Source: Sphingomonas horti (GTDB lineage Bacteria; Pseudomonadota; Alphaproteobacteria; Sphingomonadales; Sphingomonadaceae). From it: DNA of 64,000 nt. The position numbers and the translations under genes were made by a program. The stretch covers positions 23,349-87,348 of the forward strand of contig NZ_WQMS01000014.1 in assembly GCF_009753715.1 (NCBI RefSeq), given 5' to 3'. The notes beneath the pieces are model-generated. The model was not told where the DNA came from, searched no databases, and was given only the letters and a program-made list of their open reading frames with translations. Shown here one piece after another: positions 1 through 9,181 of this stretch (its first letter is position 1; each line of letters opens with the position of its first letter).

Positions 1-286
1 CCGGCGCGAACGGTTCCGAAGACCCCCGGCCCTTCCGGCGCCGCCACGGCGGCGAATCGCCACAGATCGTGTCGAGACAGTCGCGCGGACACTCGTCGTG
101 CGATCCAGAGGCGATCCGATCTACCGTTGCCGCGCCGGATCGGATCGCGCGCCCGGCGGCGCTCGCCACGATAGCCTGGCCCACGCGGGCACCAGGCACG
201 GCCCCGGTCCCGCAACGGACCCGACCACCACTCGACAAACGGATTATCGTAGAGTTTCCCCAGGCATTTCAGCGCCTTGGAAACCC
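1..286. other. No recognisable gene; contains an 11-bp inverted repeat
   Basis: I see no protein of recognisable family in any frame here, and the short open frames have the arginine/proline-rich composition of chance frames in GC-rich DNA. The only structure that stands out is a perfect 11-bp inverted repeat, GCGATCCGATC at 111-121 and its complement at 138-148 with a 16-nt loop. It could end a transcript entering from the left, but no T-run follows it. Confidence 0.5.
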
Positions 287-373
287 TGGTGCCCAGGAGA
301 GGACTCGAACCTCCACGCCCTTGCGAGCGCCAGCACCTGAAGCTGGTGCGTCTACCAATTCCGCCACCTGGGC
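287..373 (-). tRNA. tRNA-Leu (anticodon CAG)
   Basis: Read on the minus strand, the 5' acceptor strand GCCCAGG pairs with CCTGGGC at the 3' end, followed by discriminator A and an encoded CCA (287-289). The anticodon stem CCAGC/GCTGG encloses the loop TTCAGGT, giving anticodon CAG, which reads CUG leucine codons. The long variable arm expected for class II tRNA-Leu and the T-loop GGTTCGAGTCC are both present. The gene is divergent from the oxidoreductase at 448. Confidence 0.96.
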
Positions 374-447
374 ACGGGGTAGGCGGCGCGCTTAGCGGCG
401 GCTCTGCGCGCTTGTCAACCGGACTTGTCCGGGGCAAAGGCCCGCGC

Positions 448-1386
448 ATGCAAGACGCGATCGTCACGGTGCTCGGCGGCGGCGGATTTATCGGCCGCTA
501 TCTGGTGCAGGAGCTGTTCAACGCGGGCGCGCGGGTGCGGATCGCCCAGCGCGATCCCAAGGCCGCCTTCTTCCTCCGCCTGGGCCGGATCGGCCGCATC
601 CAGTTCCTCGCCGCCGACGTGCGCAACCGCGCCTCGGTCGAGCGCGCCGTCGCCGGCTCCGACGCGGTGGTGAACCTGGTCGGCGTGCTGGGCGGCGATT
701 TCCGCGGCATCCATGTCGACGGCGCGCGCAACGTCGCCGAAGCCGCGAAGGCCGCCGGTGTCCGCGCGCTGGTCCATCTGTCGGCGATCGGCGCCGCGCC
801 CGAATCGCCCTCGCGCTACGGCCGCAGCAAGGGCGAGGGCGAAGCCGCCGTCCGCGCCGCCTTCCCCGAAGCGACGATCCTGCGCCCATCGATCGTGTTC
901 GGCCGCGAGGACAGCTTCACCAACCGTTTCGCCCGGATGCTGAAATACCCGCTGGTGCCAGTGGTGCGCGGGGAGACGCGGTTCCAGCCGGTGTTCGTCG
1001 CCGACCTGGCGCAGGCGATCGCCAGGGCCGTCGCCGATCCGCAGGCCCATGGCGGCATGACCTGCGACATCGCCGGGCCGGAGCCGATGACGATGGACGC
1101 GCTGCTCCGCCGGCTGGCCGAATGGACCGGCCGCTCGCCGCATTTCCTTTCGCTGCCCGATTCGGTCGTGGCCGCGATGGCGCGGTTCGGCGGCTGGGCG
1201 CCGGGCGCGCCGATCACCTGGGACCAGTGGCTGATGCTCCAGCGCGACAATGTGCCGGCGCCCGGTAGCACCGGGCTGGAGGCGTTCGGCATCACCCCGA
1301 CTCCGCTCGCCGCGGTGGCGCCGGGCTGGCTCGTCCAGTACCGCAAGCAGGGCCGCTTCGGCGTGGTGCGGGCGGTCGAGAGCTGA
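448..1386 (+). CDS. NAD(P)-binding complex I NDUFA9-like oxidoreductase (atypical SDR)
   Basis: 312 residues with an N-terminal Rossmann motif GGGGFIG (residues 10-16) and a YxxxK-type catalytic pair (Tyr124, Lys128), as in extended/atypical short-chain dehydrogenases. The family is annotated as the NDUFA9 subunit-like or epimerase group; in bacteria the substrate is unknown, and links to respiratory complex I or quinone metabolism are by homology only. The ATG at 448 puts the Rossmann motif at the normal distance; the open frame runs further upstream only because it crosses the tRNA gene on the other strand. It stands alone between the tRNA and uppP. Confidence 0.85.
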   Translation: MQDAIVTVLGGGGFIGRYLVQELFNAGARVRIAQRDPKAAFFLRLGRIGRIQFLAADVRNRASVERAVAGSDAVVNLVGVLGGDFRGIHVDGARNVAEAAKAAGVRALVHLSAIGAAPESPSRYGRSKGEGEAAVRAAFPEATILRPSIVFGREDSFTNRFARMLKYPLVPVVRGETRFQPVFVADLAQAIARAVADPQAHGGMTCDIAGPEPMTMDALLRRLAEWTGRSPHFLSLPDSVVAAMARFGGWAPGAPITWDQWLMLQRDNVPAPGSTGLEAFGITPTPLAAVAPGWLVQYRKQGRFGVVRAVES

Positions 1387-1397
1387 GTTCGTCAGTC

Positions 1398-1465
1398 CCG
1401 TTCGTGTCGAGCGAAGTCGAGACACGTTTGACCGGGCGTTTCTCGACTTCGCTCGAAACGAACGG
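1398..1465. repeat. Palindromic repeat in front of uppP
   Basis: Two 25-bp arms (1398-1422 and 1441-1465) are inverted copies with a single mismatch, separated by 18 nt. The core arm is TCGAGCGAAGTCGAGA. The right arm ends 7 nt before the uppP ATG, so it occupies that gene's ribosome-binding region. It also follows the preceding stop codon by only about 11 nt. Confidence 0.9.
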
Positions 1466-1472
1466 AATCTGA

Positions 1473-2282
1473 ATGCCGCTCCTGTTGACCGCCATCCTGC
1501 TCGGCATCGTGGAGGGGCTGACCGAGTTCCTGCCGGTCTCCTCCACCGGCCACCTGATCCTCGCGTCCGAATTGCTCGGCTACAAGGCGGAGACCTGGGC
1601 GACGTTCAACGTGATCATCCAGCTGGGCGCGATCCTGGCCGTGATCGTGCTCTACTGGCGGACCTTCTGGGCAGTCGCGACCGGCGTGTTCAAGGGCGAG
1701 GCGACGTCGTTCCGCTTCATCGCCAACCTGCTGCTCGCCTTCGTGCCGTCGGTCGTGCTGGGGCTGATCTTCATCGACCGGATCGAAGCGCTGCTGGGCA
1801 ATGCCGTGGTGGTCGCGGTCGCGCTGGTGCTGGGCGGCGTCGCGATCCTGGTGATCGAGGCGCTGGTGAAAGCGCCGGAGGAGGCGCCCGGCGTCGCCGC
1901 CGTCCCGTGGCGCAAGGCGCTCGGCATCGGCCTGCTGCAATGCCTGGCGATGATCCCGGGCGTCAGCCGCTCCGGCGCGACGATCATGGGGGCGCTGGCG
2001 CTGGGGGTCGAGCGGCGCACCGCGGCCGAGTTCAGCTTCTTCCTGGCGGTCCCGACGATGCTCGGCGCGACCACGCTGGAGGTGGTCAAGAACCATGACG
2101 AGCTGACCTCCGGCCATGTCGACTGGGGACTGGTCGGGGTGGGCTTCGTCGTCTCTTTCCTGGTCGCGATCGTCGTGATCCGCTGGTTCGTCGGGCTGAT
2201 CTCGCGCCGGGGATTCGCGCCTTTCGCCTGGTACCGGATCGTCGCCGGCAGCGTCGCGCTGGTCTGGCTGCTGGCAAGATAG
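1473..2282 (+). CDS. uppP: Undecaprenyl-diphosphate phosphatase (UppP/BacA)
   Basis: This integral membrane enzyme dephosphorylates undecaprenyl pyrophosphate on the periplasmic face, recycling the lipid carrier for peptidoglycan and other wall polymers. The 269-residue length is normal. Both family signatures are visible: an N-terminal EFLPVSSTGHL motif (glutamate-rich motif I, about residues 18-30) and the central PGVSRSGAT motif carrying the catalytic Ser/Arg, with about eight hydrophobic segments. The ATG at 1473 lies 7 nt after a palindromic repeat that seems to replace a normal leader; only a weak CGGAA precedes the start. Confidence 0.96.
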   Translation: MPLLLTAILLGIVEGLTEFLPVSSTGHLILASELLGYKAETWATFNVIIQLGAILAVIVLYWRTFWAVATGVFKGEATSFRFIANLLLAFVPSVVLGLIFIDRIEALLGNAVVVAVALVLGGVAILVIEALVKAPEEAPGVAAVPWRKALGIGLLQCLAMIPGVSRSGATIMGALALGVERRTAAEFSFFLAVPTMLGATTLEVVKNHDELTSGHVDWGLVGVGFVVSFLVAIVVIRWFVGLISRRGFAPFAWYRIVAGSVALVWLLAR

Positions 2283-2301
2283 GTCCGCTACGGCACCTAT
2301 C
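2278..2301 (+). terminator. Possible hairpin terminator of uppP
   Basis: GATAGGT (2278-2284, including the uppP stop codon) pairs with ACCTATC (2295-2301), leaving a 10-nt loop, and is followed by a T/C-rich TTCATCATC. The stem is only 7 bp and the T-run is poor, so this is a weak call. Confidence 0.35.
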
Positions 2302-2441
2302 TTCATCATCTATGATGGCCGGCAACAGCAACTTAGCGGCCGGCTCGCCATAACAGCGTCAATAGCACTGACCTACGTTCGAATTTGCGCGTGACTTCCC
2401 TCGATCGCCGTGGCGATAACGGCGGCGAAGGAGGGCATACG

Positions 2442-3890
2442 GTGGCCGAGCAGCCGATGCTGAAGTTCGTCGATCGGGCCCAGGCCTATCCGGCCAAGCG
2501 GCCGGCCGGCTTGCGCGCCGAGGATTTCCGCGAGATCGCCGATCGCTATGCCGCGCCCGACGCCGCGGCGCAGTCGGCGCGCTGCTCGCAATGCGGGGTG
2601 CCTTATTGCGCGGTGCATTGCCCGCTGCACAACTATATTCCCGATTGGCTGCGGCTGACCGCCGAAGGGCGGCTGCGCGAGGCGTACGAGCTGTCGAACG
2701 CGACCTCGACGATGCCGGAGATCTGCGGCCGCATCTGCCCGCAGGACCGGCTGTGCGAAGGCAATTGCGTGATCGAATTCTCCGGCCATGGCGCGGTGAC
2801 GATCGGCTCGGTCGAGAAATTCATCACCGACACGGCCTGGGACGAAGGCTGGGTCGAGCCGCTGCGCCCGGGCCGGCCGACCGGCCAGTCGGTCGGCGTG
2901 ATCGGCGCCGGGCCGGCCGGGCTCACCGCGGCCGAATATCTGCGCGCGGCCGGGCACGCGGTCCATGTCTATGACCGCCACGACCGCGCCGGCGGCCTGC
3001 TGACCTACGGCATTCCCGGCTTCAAGCTGGAGAAGGAAGTCGTCGCGCGCCGCGTCGCCCGGCTGGAGGAAGGCGGCATCGCCTTTCACCTGGGCGCGCA
3101 TGTGGGCCAAGCCCTCCCCTTCGCCGAGCTCCGCGCCCGCCACGACGCGCTGCTGGTCGCGACCGGCGTGTACAAGCCGCGCGACATCACCGCGCCGGGC
3201 GCGGGCGCGAACGGCATCGTCGAGGCGCTCGACTATCTGGTCGCCTCCAATCGCAAGGGCTTTGGCGACCGGGTGCCGGCGTTCGACAACGGCGCGCTGG
3301 ACGCCGCGGGCAGGCACGTCGTCGTGATCGGCGGCGGCGACACGGCGATGGACTGCGTGCGCACCGCGATCCGCCAGGGCGCGGCGTCGGTGAAATGCCT
3401 CTACCGCCGCGACCGCGCCAACATGCCCGGCTCGCAGCGCGAAGTCGCGCACGCGGAGGAGGAAGGCGTCGAATTCCTCTGGCTCTCCGCGCCCGAGACT
3501 TTCGAGGCGGCGGAGAATGGCTGGGTGTCGGGCGTCCGCGCGACCCGCATGCGCCTGGGCGCCGCCGACGCCAGCGGCCGGCGAACGCCGGAGCCGGAGC
3601 CCGACAGCGGCTTCCAGCTGGATGCCGACCTCGTCATCAAGGCGCTGGGCTTCGACCCCGAGGACCTGCCGGCGATGTTCGCCACGCCCGAGCTCGGCGT
3701 CACCCGCTGGGGCACGCTGCGCATCGACCACCAGACCATGATGACCTCACTGGACGGCGTCTTCGCCGCCGGCGACATCGTCCGCGGCGCCAGCCTGGTC
3801 GTCTGGGCGATCCGGGACGGGCGTGACGTCGCGGAGAAGATGCAGGCCTATTTGAACGCATCCGCAACAAAGGGGAGAAAAGCGGCATGA
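2442..3890 (+). CDS. gltD: Glutamate synthase small (beta) subunit
   Basis: This subunit of NADPH-dependent GOGAT takes electrons from NADPH through FAD and passes them over Fe-S clusters to GltB. Cysteines 48, 51, 56, 60 and 95, 99, 105, 109 match the two N-terminal [4Fe-4S] motifs; GAGPAG (155-160) binds FAD, and a second GGGDTAMDC motif binds NADPH. The open frame begins earlier, but a GTG at 2442 is preceded by AAGGAGGG (2428-2435) at ideal spacing, so I take GTG as the start (482 residues, normal length). The stop overlaps the ATG of the next gene (ATGA), so the operon is translationally coupled. Confidence 0.95.
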   Translation: MAEQPMLKFVDRAQAYPAKRPAGLRAEDFREIADRYAAPDAAAQSARCSQCGVPYCAVHCPLHNYIPDWLRLTAEGRLREAYELSNATSTMPEICGRICPQDRLCEGNCVIEFSGHGAVTIGSVEKFITDTAWDEGWVEPLRPGRPTGQSVGVIGAGPAGLTAAEYLRAAGHAVHVYDRHDRAGGLLTYGIPGFKLEKEVVARRVARLEEGGIAFHLGAHVGQALPFAELRARHDALLVATGVYKPRDITAPGAGANGIVEALDYLVASNRKGFGDRVPAFDNGALDAAGRHVVVIGGGDTAMDCVRTAIRQGAASVKCLYRRDRANMPGSQREVAHAEEEGVEFLWLSAPETFEAAENGWVSGVRATRMRLGAADASGRRTPEPEPDSGFQLDADLVIKALGFDPEDLPAMFATPELGVTRWGTLRIDHQTMMTSLDGVFAAGDIVRGASLVVWAIRDGRDVAEKMQAYLNASATKGRKAA

Positions 3891-4525
3891 AATCGATCTG
3901 GTTCACTCTGGCGCTGGCCGCGGCGGCGCCGGCAGTCGCCCAAACGGCGCCCGCGCCTGCGGCGGCCGTCGATGCAGCGGCGCTGAATGCGGCACGGCCG
4001 GTGATCGACAAGCTGTGGCCGATCGGCACGTACCGGCGCCTGATGGACGGCACCATGTCCAAGATGATGGACGCGATGATGGAGCAGATGTTCCAGATGC
4101 GTGCGGCCGATCTGGTGCCGCCCGGCACCAAGGGAGCCGACAAGGTCGGCAACAAATCCATGGCCGAGATCGCCGCTGAGACCGATCCCCATTTCAGGGA
4201 GCGGATGCGCATTTCCACGAACGTGATGTTCCAGGAAATGATTCCGATCTTCGACCGGCTTGAGCCGCAGATGCGCGACAGCCTCGCCCAGATCTACGCG
4301 AACAAGTTCACCGTCGCCCAGCTGAACGACCTGAACGCGTTCCTGAACACGCCCACGGGCCAGATTTACGGCCGCGAATGGATGCTGAGCTTCATGGACC
4401 CGCGCATGATGACTGCGATGCAGAGCGCGACGCCCGAGCTGGTCAAGGCGATGCCGACGATCATGCGGAAGGTCGCGGAAGCGACCAAGCACCTGCCGCC
4501 GCCGCCCAAAAAGCCGAGCCAATGA
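3887..4525 (+). CDS. Exported DUF2059 protein between gltD and gltB
   Basis: 212 residues with a clear N-terminal signal peptide (KSIWFTLALAAAAPAVAQ, cleavage about residue 19). The remainder is helical and methionine-rich, resembling DUF2059, a family of exported proteins with no assigned reaction. It starts in the gltD stop (ATGA) and its own stop overlaps the gltB ATG, so it is co-translated between the two glutamate synthase subunits. A role in nitrogen metabolism is not implied by the sequence; the position may be historical. Confidence 0.8.
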   Translation: MKSIWFTLALAAAAPAVAQTAPAPAAAVDAAALNAARPVIDKLWPIGTYRRLMDGTMSKMMDAMMEQMFQMRAADLVPPGTKGADKVGNKSMAEIAAETDPHFRERMRISTNVMFQEMIPIFDRLEPQMRDSLAQIYANKFTVAQLNDLNAFLNTPTGQIYGREWMLSFMDPRMMTAMQSATPELVKAMPTIMRKVAEATKHLPPPPKKPSQ

Positions 4526-7500
4526 CCGGCCAGCGCGCCCGTCTCGCCCGCGAGGGCATGTACCGGCCGGAGTTCGAATCCGATGCCTGCGGCGTCGGGC
4601 TGATCGCCGCCACCGATGGCCGCGCGTCCCGCCGCGTCGTCGCTGCTGCGATCGATGCGCTGAAGGCGGTGTGGCACCGGGGCGCCGTTGATGCGGACGG
4701 CAAGACCGGCGATGGCGCCGGCCTGCTGCTCGACCTGCCCACCCGCTTCTTCGACGAGGCGATCGAGGCGTCCGGGCACAAGGTGCGGCCCAACCGGCTG
4801 GCGGTCGGCATGATCTTCCTGCCCCGCACCGACCTTGCCGCGCAGGAGACCTGCCGCACGATCGTCGAATCCGAAGTCATCGACGCCGGCTACACCATCT
4901 ATGGCTGGCGGCAGGTGCCGGTCGACATCTCCGTGATCGGCCAGAAAGCGCAGGCGACGCGGCCCGAGATCGAGCAGATCATGATCGCGGGGCCCCTGCC
5001 CGATGCCGAAGGCGCGGCGGAGTTCGAGAAGAAGCTGTACCTGGTCCGCCGCCGGATCGAGAGACAAGTGATCGCCGCGCAGATCGCGGGCTTCTACATC
5101 TGCTCCCTCTCCTGCCGCTCGATCGTCTACAAGGGGCTGTTCCTGGCCGAGAGCCTCAGCCTCTTCTACCCGGACCTGACCGACGACCGGTTCGAAAGCC
5201 GCGTCGCGATTTTCCACCAGCGTTATTCGACCAACACCTTCCCGCAATGGTGGCTCGCCCAGCCGTTCCGCTGCCTCGCCCATAATGGCGAGATCAACAC
5301 GATCCGCGGCAACCGCAACTGGATGAAAAGCCACGAGATCAAGATGGCGTCGCTGGCGTTCGGCGAGGCGTCGGAGGACATCAAGCCGGTGATCCCGGCG
5401 GGCGCGTCCGACACCGCGGCGCTGGACGCGGTGTTCGAGGCGATCTGCCGCTCCGGCCGCGACGCGCCGACCGCCAAGATCATGCTGGTGCCCGAGGCGT
5501 GGAACGCGGCCGACCTGCCCGGGCCCCAAAAAGCCATGTACGCCTATCTCGCCTCGGTGATGGAGCCATGGGACGGGCCGGCGGCGCTGGCGATGACCGA
5601 CGGCCGCTGGGCGGTCGCCGGCACGGACCGCAGCGCGCTCCGGCCACTGCGTTTCACCCAGACCGCCGACGGGCTGCTGATCGTCGGCTCCGAATCCGGC
5701 ATGGTCGTGGTCCCCGAGGCGACCGTCGTCCGCAAGGGCCGGCTCGGCCCCGGCGAGATGATCGCGGTCGACCTGGACGCCGGCGGCGTGCTCGAGGACC
5801 GCGCGATCAAGGCCCGGATCGCCGCCGAGCAGCCGTACGAACGCATGGTCGCGGGTTTCCGCACGTTCGAGGACCTGCCCCTCCCCCGTGCTCCGGCGAA
5901 GGCCGGAGCCTTGGAGGCACACCCCGCAGGGCTCCGGCCTCCGCCGGAGCACAGCGGTGGTGTAGACCGGGCACAACTTACTCGCCTCCAGGTCGCGGCC
6001 GGGCAGACGCTGGAGGACATGGAGCTGATCCTCGCCCCGATGGTCGAGGACGCGAAGGAAGCGGTCGGGTCGATGGGCGACGACACGCCGCTGGCCGTCA
6101 TTTCGGACAAGCCCCGCAACATCGCGCAATTCTTCCGGCAGAATTTCAGCCAGGTGACCAACCCCCCGGTCGACAGCTTGCGCGAAAAGCAGGTGATGTC
6201 GCTGAACACGCGGTTCGGAAACCTCGCCAACATCCTCGACATCGAGGGGCAGAGCTCCAGCGTGCTGGTGCTCGACACGCCGGTGCTGAGCTGCGCCGAC
6301 TGGGATCGGCTGAAGGCCTCGTTCGGCGCGCAGGCCGCCGTGATCGACTGCACCTATCCGGCAGAGGGCGGGCCCGAGCAGCTGCGCGCCGCGATCGCCG
6401 GCATCCGCGCCGAGGCCGAACGCGCAGTGCGCGAAGGCCGGACCGAGCTGTTCCTGACCGACGAAGCGCTCGGCTCGGACCGGATGGCGATCCAGATGAT
6501 CCTCGCCGCCGCCGCGGTGCACACGCACCTGGTGCGCAAGGGCCTGCGCTCCTACGCCTCGGTCAACGTCCGCTCGGCCGAATGCCTCGACACCCATTAT
6601 TTCGCGGTGCTGATCGGCGTCGGCGCGACCACCGTGAACGCCTGGCTGGCCGAGGCGTCGATCGCCGACCGCCACGCCCGCGGGCTGTTCGGCAGCCTCA
6701 GCCTCAACGACGGCGTCGCCCGCTACAAAAAGGCGATCGGCGACGGCCTGCTCAAGATCATGTCGAAGATGGGGATCGCGGTGATCTCCAGCTATCGCGG
6801 CGGCTATAATTTCGAGGCGGTCGGCCTTTCCCGCGCGCTGGTCAACGACCTGTTCCCCGGCATGCCGGCGAAGATTTCAGGCGAGGGCTATGCATCGCTC
6901 CATCTGAACACGCAGGTCCGTCACCGGGCCGCGTTCGATCCCGACGTGGCGGCGCTGCCGATCGGCGGCTTCTACCGCCAGCGCCACGGCGGCGAGACGC
7001 ATGCCTATTCCGCGCAGCTGATGCACCTGCTGCAGACGGCGGTCGCGACCGACAGCTATTCGACCTACCTGCAATTCGCGCGCGGCGTGAACGACCTGCC
7101 GCCGGTCTATCTGCGCGACCTGCTGGAGTTCAATTACGCGCCCGCCCCCGTCCCGCTCGACCAGGTCGAGGCGATCACCGAGATCAGGAAGCGCTTCGTC
7201 ACGCCGGGCATGAGCCTCGGCGCACTCTCGCCCGAAGCGCACGAGACGCTGGCGATCGCAATGAACCGGATCGGCGCGAAGGCCGTCTCGGGCGAAGGCG
7301 GCGAGGACCCGTCGCGCTACCGCCCCCGCGCGAACGGCGACAATGCGAACTCGGTGATCAAGCAGATCGCCTCCGGCCGGTTCGGCGTGACCGCCGAATA
7401 TCTGGGCGCGTGCGAGGAGATCGAAATCAAGGTCGCCCAGGGCGCCAAGCCCGGCGAGGGCGGGCAGCTCCCCGGCTTCAAGGTCACCGACATGATCGCG

Positions 7501-9084
7501 CGCCTGCGCCACTCGACGCCCGGCGTGACCCTGATCAGCCCGCCGCCGCACCACGACATCTATTCGATCGAGGACCTCGCCCAGCTCATCTACGACCTGA
7601 AGATGATCAATCCGCGCGCGCGAGTCTGCGTCAAATTGGTCAGCTCGGCCGGGATCGGCACGGTCGCGGCCGGCGTCGCCAAGGCGCATGCCGACGTGAT
7701 CCTGGTCTCCGGCCATGTCGGCGGCACCGGCGCGAGCCCGCAGACCAGCATCAAATATGCCGGCACGCCCTGGGAAATGGGCCTTTCCGAAGTCAACCAG
7801 ACGTTGACGCTGAACGGCCTGCGCGGTCGCATCAAGCTGCGCACCGACGGCGGCCTCAAGACTGGGCGCGACATCGTCATCGCCGCGATCCTGGGCGCGG
7901 AGGAATTCGGCATCGGCACCCTCAGCCTCGTCGCTATGGGCTGCATCATGGTCCGCCAGTGCCACTCGAACACCTGCCCGGTCGGCGTCTGCACGCAGGA
8001 CGAAAGGCTGCGCGCCAAATTCACCGGCAGCCCGGAGAAGGTCATCAACCTGATGAGCTTCATCGCTGAGGAAGTGCGCGAGATTCTGGCGAAGCTGGGC
8101 TTCCGCTCGCTGGACGAGGTGATCGGCCGCACCGAGCTGCTGCGCCAGGTCAGCCGCGGCGCCGAGCATCTCGACGATCTCGACCTGAATCCGATCCTCG
8201 CCAAGGTGGACGCCGAGGATTTCGAGCGGCGCTTCAGCCTCTCGACCTTCCGCAACGAAGTGCCGGACAGCCTCGACGCGCAGATGATCGCCGACGCGCG
8301 CGCGGTGTTCGATCGCGGCGAGCGGATGCAGCTGACCTACAATGTCCGCAACACCCATCGCGCGGTCGGCACGCGGCTTTCGGCGGAGATCGTGCAGCGC
8401 TTCGGCATGTCGGCGCTCGCCGACGGCCACGTCCAGGTGCGGCTGCGGGGCTCGGCCGGCCAGTCGCTCGGGGCCTTTCTCTGCAAGGGCATCACGCTGG
8501 AGGTGTTCGGCGACGCCAACGACTATGTCGGCAAGGGCCTCAGCGGCGGCACGATCGTCGTCCGCCCGATGGTCAGCTCGCCCCTGGCCAGCCAGGAGAA
8601 CACCATCGTCGGCAATACCGTCCTGTACGGCGCGACGGCCGGGAAGCTCTTCGCCGCCGGCCAGGCGGGCGAGCGGTTCGCGGTCCGCAATTCCGGCGCG
8701 ACAGTCGTCGTCGAAGGCTGCGGCGCCAATGGCTGCGAATATATGACCGGCGGCACGGCAGTGATCCTGGGCGGCGTCGGCATGAATTTCGGCGCCGGCA
8801 TGACCGGCGGCATGGCCTTCGTGCTGGACGCCGACGACGGCTTCCCCACCCGCCCCAACCCGGAAAACATCGTCTGGCAGCGCCTCGCATCCCGCCATTG
8901 GGAGACGCAGCTCCGCGCGGCTGTAGCCGAGCACGCGGAGGCGACCGACAGCAAATGGGCCCATGCCATTCTCGACGAATGGGACCGCTGGCGTGGCCGC
9001 TTCTGGCAGGTGGTGCCGAAGGAAATGCTCTCGCGGCTGGAAATGCCTCTGTCGGATGAGCAGGAGCTCGCCGCAGCCGAGTAA
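4522..9084 (+). CDS. gltB: Glutamate synthase large (alpha) subunit with in-frame repeat insert
   Basis: This 1520-residue GOGAT large chain transfers the glutamine amide nitrogen to 2-oxoglutarate. The glutaminase domain should begin at Cys23 (motif ACGVG) after removal of a 22-residue propeptide, as in the family. The central and FMN-binding domains follow, with [3Fe-4S] cysteines in the GCIMVRQCHSNTCPVG segment and a C-terminal glycine-rich beta-helix (GCGANGCEYMTGG). The ATG at 4522 overlaps the previous stop. At residues 456-477 a GC-rich palindrome (5888-5952) is read through in frame, adding about 25 Pro/Ala-rich residues in a linker just after the glutaminase domain. Confidence 0.96.
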   Translation: MTGQRARLAREGMYRPEFESDACGVGLIAATDGRASRRVVAAAIDALKAVWHRGAVDADGKTGDGAGLLLDLPTRFFDEAIEASGHKVRPNRLAVGMIFLPRTDLAAQETCRTIVESEVIDAGYTIYGWRQVPVDISVIGQKAQATRPEIEQIMIAGPLPDAEGAAEFEKKLYLVRRRIERQVIAAQIAGFYICSLSCRSIVYKGLFLAESLSLFYPDLTDDRFESRVAIFHQRYSTNTFPQWWLAQPFRCLAHNGEINTIRGNRNWMKSHEIKMASLAFGEASEDIKPVIPAGASDTAALDAVFEAICRSGRDAPTAKIMLVPEAWNAADLPGPQKAMYAYLASVMEPWDGPAALAMTDGRWAVAGTDRSALRPLRFTQTADGLLIVGSESGMVVVPEATVVRKGRLGPGEMIAVDLDAGGVLEDRAIKARIAAEQPYERMVAGFRTFEDLPLPRAPAKAGALEAHPAGLRPPPEHSGGVDRAQLTRLQVAAGQTLEDMELILAPMVEDAKEAVGSMGDDTPLAVISDKPRNIAQFFRQNFSQVTNPPVDSLREKQVMSLNTRFGNLANILDIEGQSSSVLVLDTPVLSCADWDRLKASFGAQAAVIDCTYPAEGGPEQLRAAIAGIRAEAERAVREGRTELFLTDEALGSDRMAIQMILAAAAVHTHLVRKGLRSYASVNVRSAECLDTHYFAVLIGVGATTVNAWLAEASIADRHARGLFGSLSLNDGVARYKKAIGDGLLKIMSKMGIAVISSYRGGYNFEAVGLSRALVNDLFPGMPAKISGEGYASLHLNTQVRHRAAFDPDVAALPIGGFYRQRHGGETHAYSAQLMHLLQTAVATDSYSTYLQFARGVNDLPPVYLRDLLEFNYAPAPVPLDQVEAITEIRKRFVTPGMSLGALSPEAHETLAIAMNRIGAKAVSGEGGEDPSRYRPRANGDNANSVIKQIASGRFGVTAEYLGACEEIEIKVAQGAKPGEGGQLPGFKVTDMIARLRHSTPGVTLISPPPHHDIYSIEDLAQLIYDLKMINPRARVCVKLVSSAGIGTVAAGVAKAHADVILVSGHVGGTGASPQTSIKYAGTPWEMGLSEVNQTLTLNGLRGRIKLRTDGGLKTGRDIVIAAILGAEEFGIGTLSLVAMGCIMVRQCHSNTCPVGVCTQDERLRAKFTGSPEKVINLMSFIAEEVREILAKLGFRSLDEVIGRTELLRQVSRGAEHLDDLDLNPILAKVDAEDFERRFSLSTFRNEVPDSLDAQMIADARAVFDRGERMQLTYNVRNTHRAVGTRLSAEIVQRFGMSALADGHVQVRLRGSAGQSLGAFLCKGITLEVFGDANDYVGKGLSGGTIVVRPMVSSPLASQENTIVGNTVLYGATAGKLFAAGQAGERFAVRNSGATVVVEGCGANGCEYMTGGTAVILGGVGMNFGAGMTGGMAFVLDADDGFPTRPNPENIVWQRLASRHWETQLRAAVAEHAEATDSKWAHAILDEWDRWRGRFWQVVPKEMLSRLEMPLSDEQELAAAE
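5888..5952. repeat. Palindromic element inserted in frame in gltB
   Basis: The left arm GTGCTCCGGCGAAGGCCGGA (5888-5907) and right arm ending in CCGCCGGAGCAC (5941-5952) are inverted copies. The same arm sequence occurs inside ligA at 41325-41382. The element's length keeps the reading frame open, and it encodes a Pro/Ala/Gly-rich stretch that ends LRPPPEH; the ligA copy ends LRPSPEH. Confidence 0.85.
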
Positions 9085-9181
9085 ATTCATCTCGCACGAA
9101 GCACACCAAGAGCACGAAGGATGCATCCCCACGAATTCCGCTTCTTCTTCGTGGCCTTCGTGCTCTTCGTGCGAGATAATT
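9084..9181. repeat. Long imperfect inverted repeat after gltB
   Basis: The left arm 9084-9120 (core CTCGCACGAAG then AGCACGAAGG) and right arm 9155-9181 (CCTTCGTGCTCTTCGTGCGAG) pair over about 25 bp, with a 7-nt bulge in the left arm. It begins at the last base of the gltB stop codon and may end or protect the glt transcript. The rest of 9085-9337 shows no gene. Confidence 0.8.

Noticed and set aside
4366..6675. 769-residue minus-strand open frame
   Set aside because: Shadow of gltB; His/Asp/Arg-rich with no motifs.
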